Assembly (NCBI GenBank): GCA_031554725.1
Contig: JAVBUZ010000207.1
Span: 1 to 5,758 of the forward strand
DNA length: 5,758 nt
DNA from: JAVBUZ01 sp031554725
Lineage (GTDB): Bacteria > Bacillota > Clostridia > Lachnospirales > Lachnospiraceae
Direction of reading: 5' to 3'
Positions within the stretch are counted from its first letter, which is position 1. Every line of letters starts with the position of its first letter. The position numbers and the translations under genes were made by a program. The notes beneath the pieces were generated by a model. That model was not told the origin of the DNA. It saw only the letters and a program-made list of their open reading frames with translations, and did no database searches. Of this stretch, positions 4,215-5,758 are shown in pieces.

Positions 4215-5758
4215 ATGGCAATGCTTGAAAGACCGATAGTTAGCACCGAAGTTGATGGTGGAAAATATTTTGAACATGAGTTTGAGAAATTTTATTTAAA
4301 GGCATATGTACCTGCTAATAATTTGGATGGAAAAACAAACAATTATACCTTTAGAGCGCCACTTTTACTTGTTTTCGAAGAAACCAGACTAAGCAAGGAA
4401 GAAGCAATTGCTTTTGCAAAAAAAAGTGGTTTAAGTAATATTGCTGCGGCGGTAGATTCTAGTGTACTATTTATTTATCCAACCAATGATGGCGGATGGG
4501 AAAATGCAACAGAAGAGTTGTATCAGGCAGTGATTGCAGAAGTGAAAATGAATCCCGATTATGAGGATGGAATCGTTCAAATAACAGACTTCTTTACTCA
4601 GGAGTTTAAGGGATATTTTGTTAGAGGCGCCATATTTAGAGCAGATATTTATAGCTTTGGTGCATCAGCAGATTATGTGGCAAAAAATCTATTGAAAACA
4701 GTAACGGGAGAATACCTTTGGGGGCCAGGTGAAATCACACCAGCTATGTGTTCTATGCAAAACCTAAGCGTGATTCCAAAACCAGAACGTAAGGATATCG
4801 GTATACTTAGTGTTTGTAATTCAAATGAGGTGAATGATGCGCTACAGGATTGTAAGAATCTATTAGTGAAGGATGAGCCAGATTATGAGGACGATTTCAA
4901 GTCCTTTGTACGTAAGTTTAAAATGTGGTGTGGCAATATGGAAATAGAACCAGACTTTGAAGCTATGAACATGACAGAGGAAGCTGGAAGTGTGCTTGTA
5001 AAAACGTCTCCTGATAACCGTGGAGCATTTAAGGATACGAAAGAACATAAGGTTGGATATTTTGCATACTACAATAACGATACATTTGACAACGGACCGG
5101 CACCACTACTTTTAGGCTTTCATGGAGGTGGTGACTCTTCCATGTTCTTAACCTTTGTTTCAGGTTGGTATGAGGTGGCTCATAAGTATGGATTCTTATA
5201 TGTTTCAATTGATAATCATCTGGATGTTACTGCTACAGAGGCTATAGAAGTTATTGAAAATTTAAAGAAACGATACAATATAGATGAGCATCGGATTTAT
5301 GCAACTGGATTTTCAATGGGAAGTGGAAAAACATGGGATATGTTCCATGAGTATCCACAAGTTTTTGCAGGCCTAGCCCCAGCAAGTGCTTTGTTCCCAA
5401 TAAAGAATAATCCTTTTGGAATGTCTCTAAGTGATGATATTAATAAAACTGTTCCCGTACCGATTTTTTATACAGGTGGAGAAAACTCTCATTTACCAGA
5501 ACTACCTTTCCACTCTGAAGATGGGCTGGATAGAATACAGTATTTGGCTGAGGTAAATAAGTGTAAAGAGCGGTTTCATCTGACTTACGAGGAGAAAGAT
5601 AAATGGATAAACCCTATATGGGGTGTAAATGGTGATTGTGTTGAAAAAATACATGATGAAATAAGAGATAGTTACTTGACTATTCACTATTTTGATAGTG
5701 AAGATGGTGTTTGTAGAACAGCACTTGGCAGCATCAGTGGTCAGGGACATGAGTTCAG
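4215..5758 (+). CDS. Alpha/beta-hydrolase esterase (PHB depolymerase/feruloyl esterase-like), tandem-domain, 3' truncated
   Basis: The frame is open from 4215 to the window end, giving 514 visible residues; the C-terminus is missing. The catalytic domain begins near residue 285: APLLLGFHGGG (296-306) holds the HGGG oxyanion motif, GFSMGSG carries the nucleophile Ser367, YTGGENSHLPE places Glu423 where the acid residue is expected, and GQGHEF puts His512 where the catalytic His should be. This layout fits CE1/PHB-depolymerase-like esterases, which remove acetyl or hydroxycinnamoyl groups from xylan. Residues 1-280 resemble a second, degenerate copy: APLLLVFEET (48-57) aligns with the oxyanion strand but lacks HGGG, and IYSFGASAD (145-153) aligns with the nucleophile elbow with Ser151 but Asp instead of the last Gly. 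No signal peptide is seen. The gene lies 11 nt after the GH43 gene, so they are probably co-transcribed. Esterase activity is likely; the substrate is inferred from context. Confidence 0.85.
   Translation, partial: MAMLERPIVSTEVDGGKYFEHEFEKFYLKAYVPANNLDGKTNNYTFRAPLLLVFEETRLSKEEAIAFAKKSGLSNIAAAVDSSVLFIYPTNDGGWENATEELYQAVIAEVKMNPDYEDGIVQITDFFTQEFKGYFVRGAIFRADIYSFGASADYVAKNLLKTVTGEYLWGPGEITPAMCSMQNLSVIPKPERKDIGILSVCNSNEVNDALQDCKNLLVKDEPDYEDDFKSFVRKFKMWCGNMEIEPDFEAMNMTEEAGSVLVKTSPDNRGAFKDTKEHKVGYFAYYNNDTFDNGPAPLLLGFHGGGDSSMFLTFVSGWYEVAHKYGFLYVSIDNHLDVTATEAIEVIENLKKRYNIDEHRIYATGFSMGSGKTWDMFHEYPQVFAGLAPASALFPIKNNPFGMSLSDDINKTVPVPIFYTGGENSHLPELPFHSEDGLDRIQYLAEVNKCKERFHLTYEEKDKWINPIWGVNGDCVEKIHDEIRDSYLTIHYFDSEDGVCRTALGSISGQGHEF

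Noticed and set aside
5502..5750. 82-codon hydrophobic open frame on the - strand at the window end
   Set aside because: It lies opposite the esterase coding sequence, which continues unbroken with catalytic motifs through this region.
4215..5758. Possible frameshift or fusion joining two genes in the esterase
   Set aside because: The frame is continuous with uniform codon use, and the two halves resemble each other, so a tandem-domain protein is the simpler reading.

Overview
The window looks like chromosomal DNA from an anaerobic Firmicute of the Clostridia, most likely a Lachnospiraceae-type plant-polysaccharide degrader. The evidence is AT-rich sequence, strong AGGAGG-type ribosome binding sites, a clostridial-type NifU-like/GGGtGRT gene pair, and a xylan-type GH43 enzyme next to an esterase. 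All six genes lie on the + strand. No RNA genes, insertion sequences, CRISPR arrays or phage genes were seen.

Layout. (1) Positions 2-562 hold the C-terminal part of a type IA topoisomerase (topoisomerase III type); its start is outside the window. (2) Positions 586-1251 encode a left-handed beta-helix protein resembling the acetyltransferase half of GlmU but lacking the pyrophosphorylase domain. It sits 23 nt behind the topoisomerase and is probably co-transcribed. (3) A 115-nt gap carries a perfect AT-only palindrome and a candidate -10 box. (4) Positions 1367-2059 and 2073-3083 form a tight two-gene operon: a NifU/IscU-like scaffold-fold protein with a non-canonical cysteine set, then a GGGtGRT-family protein of unknown function. 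Both have the codon bias of highly expressed genes, and the operon ends in a strong intrinsic terminator at 3113-3145. (5) After a candidate promoter at 3197-3225, a second operon has a GH43 glycoside hydrolase (3286-4203) and, 11 nt later, an esterase that runs off the window end (4215-5758). Neither protein has an export signal, so they probably process imported xylan-derived oligosaccharides in the cytoplasm, one removing arabinose or xylose units and the other ester decorations.

Most interesting points. The NifU-like/GGGtGRT pair is an uncharacterised module that appears highly expressed, and its scaffold lacks two of the three canonical cluster-ligand cysteine positions. The esterase appears to be a tandem alpha/beta-hydrolase whose N-terminal copy has lost its oxyanion motif.
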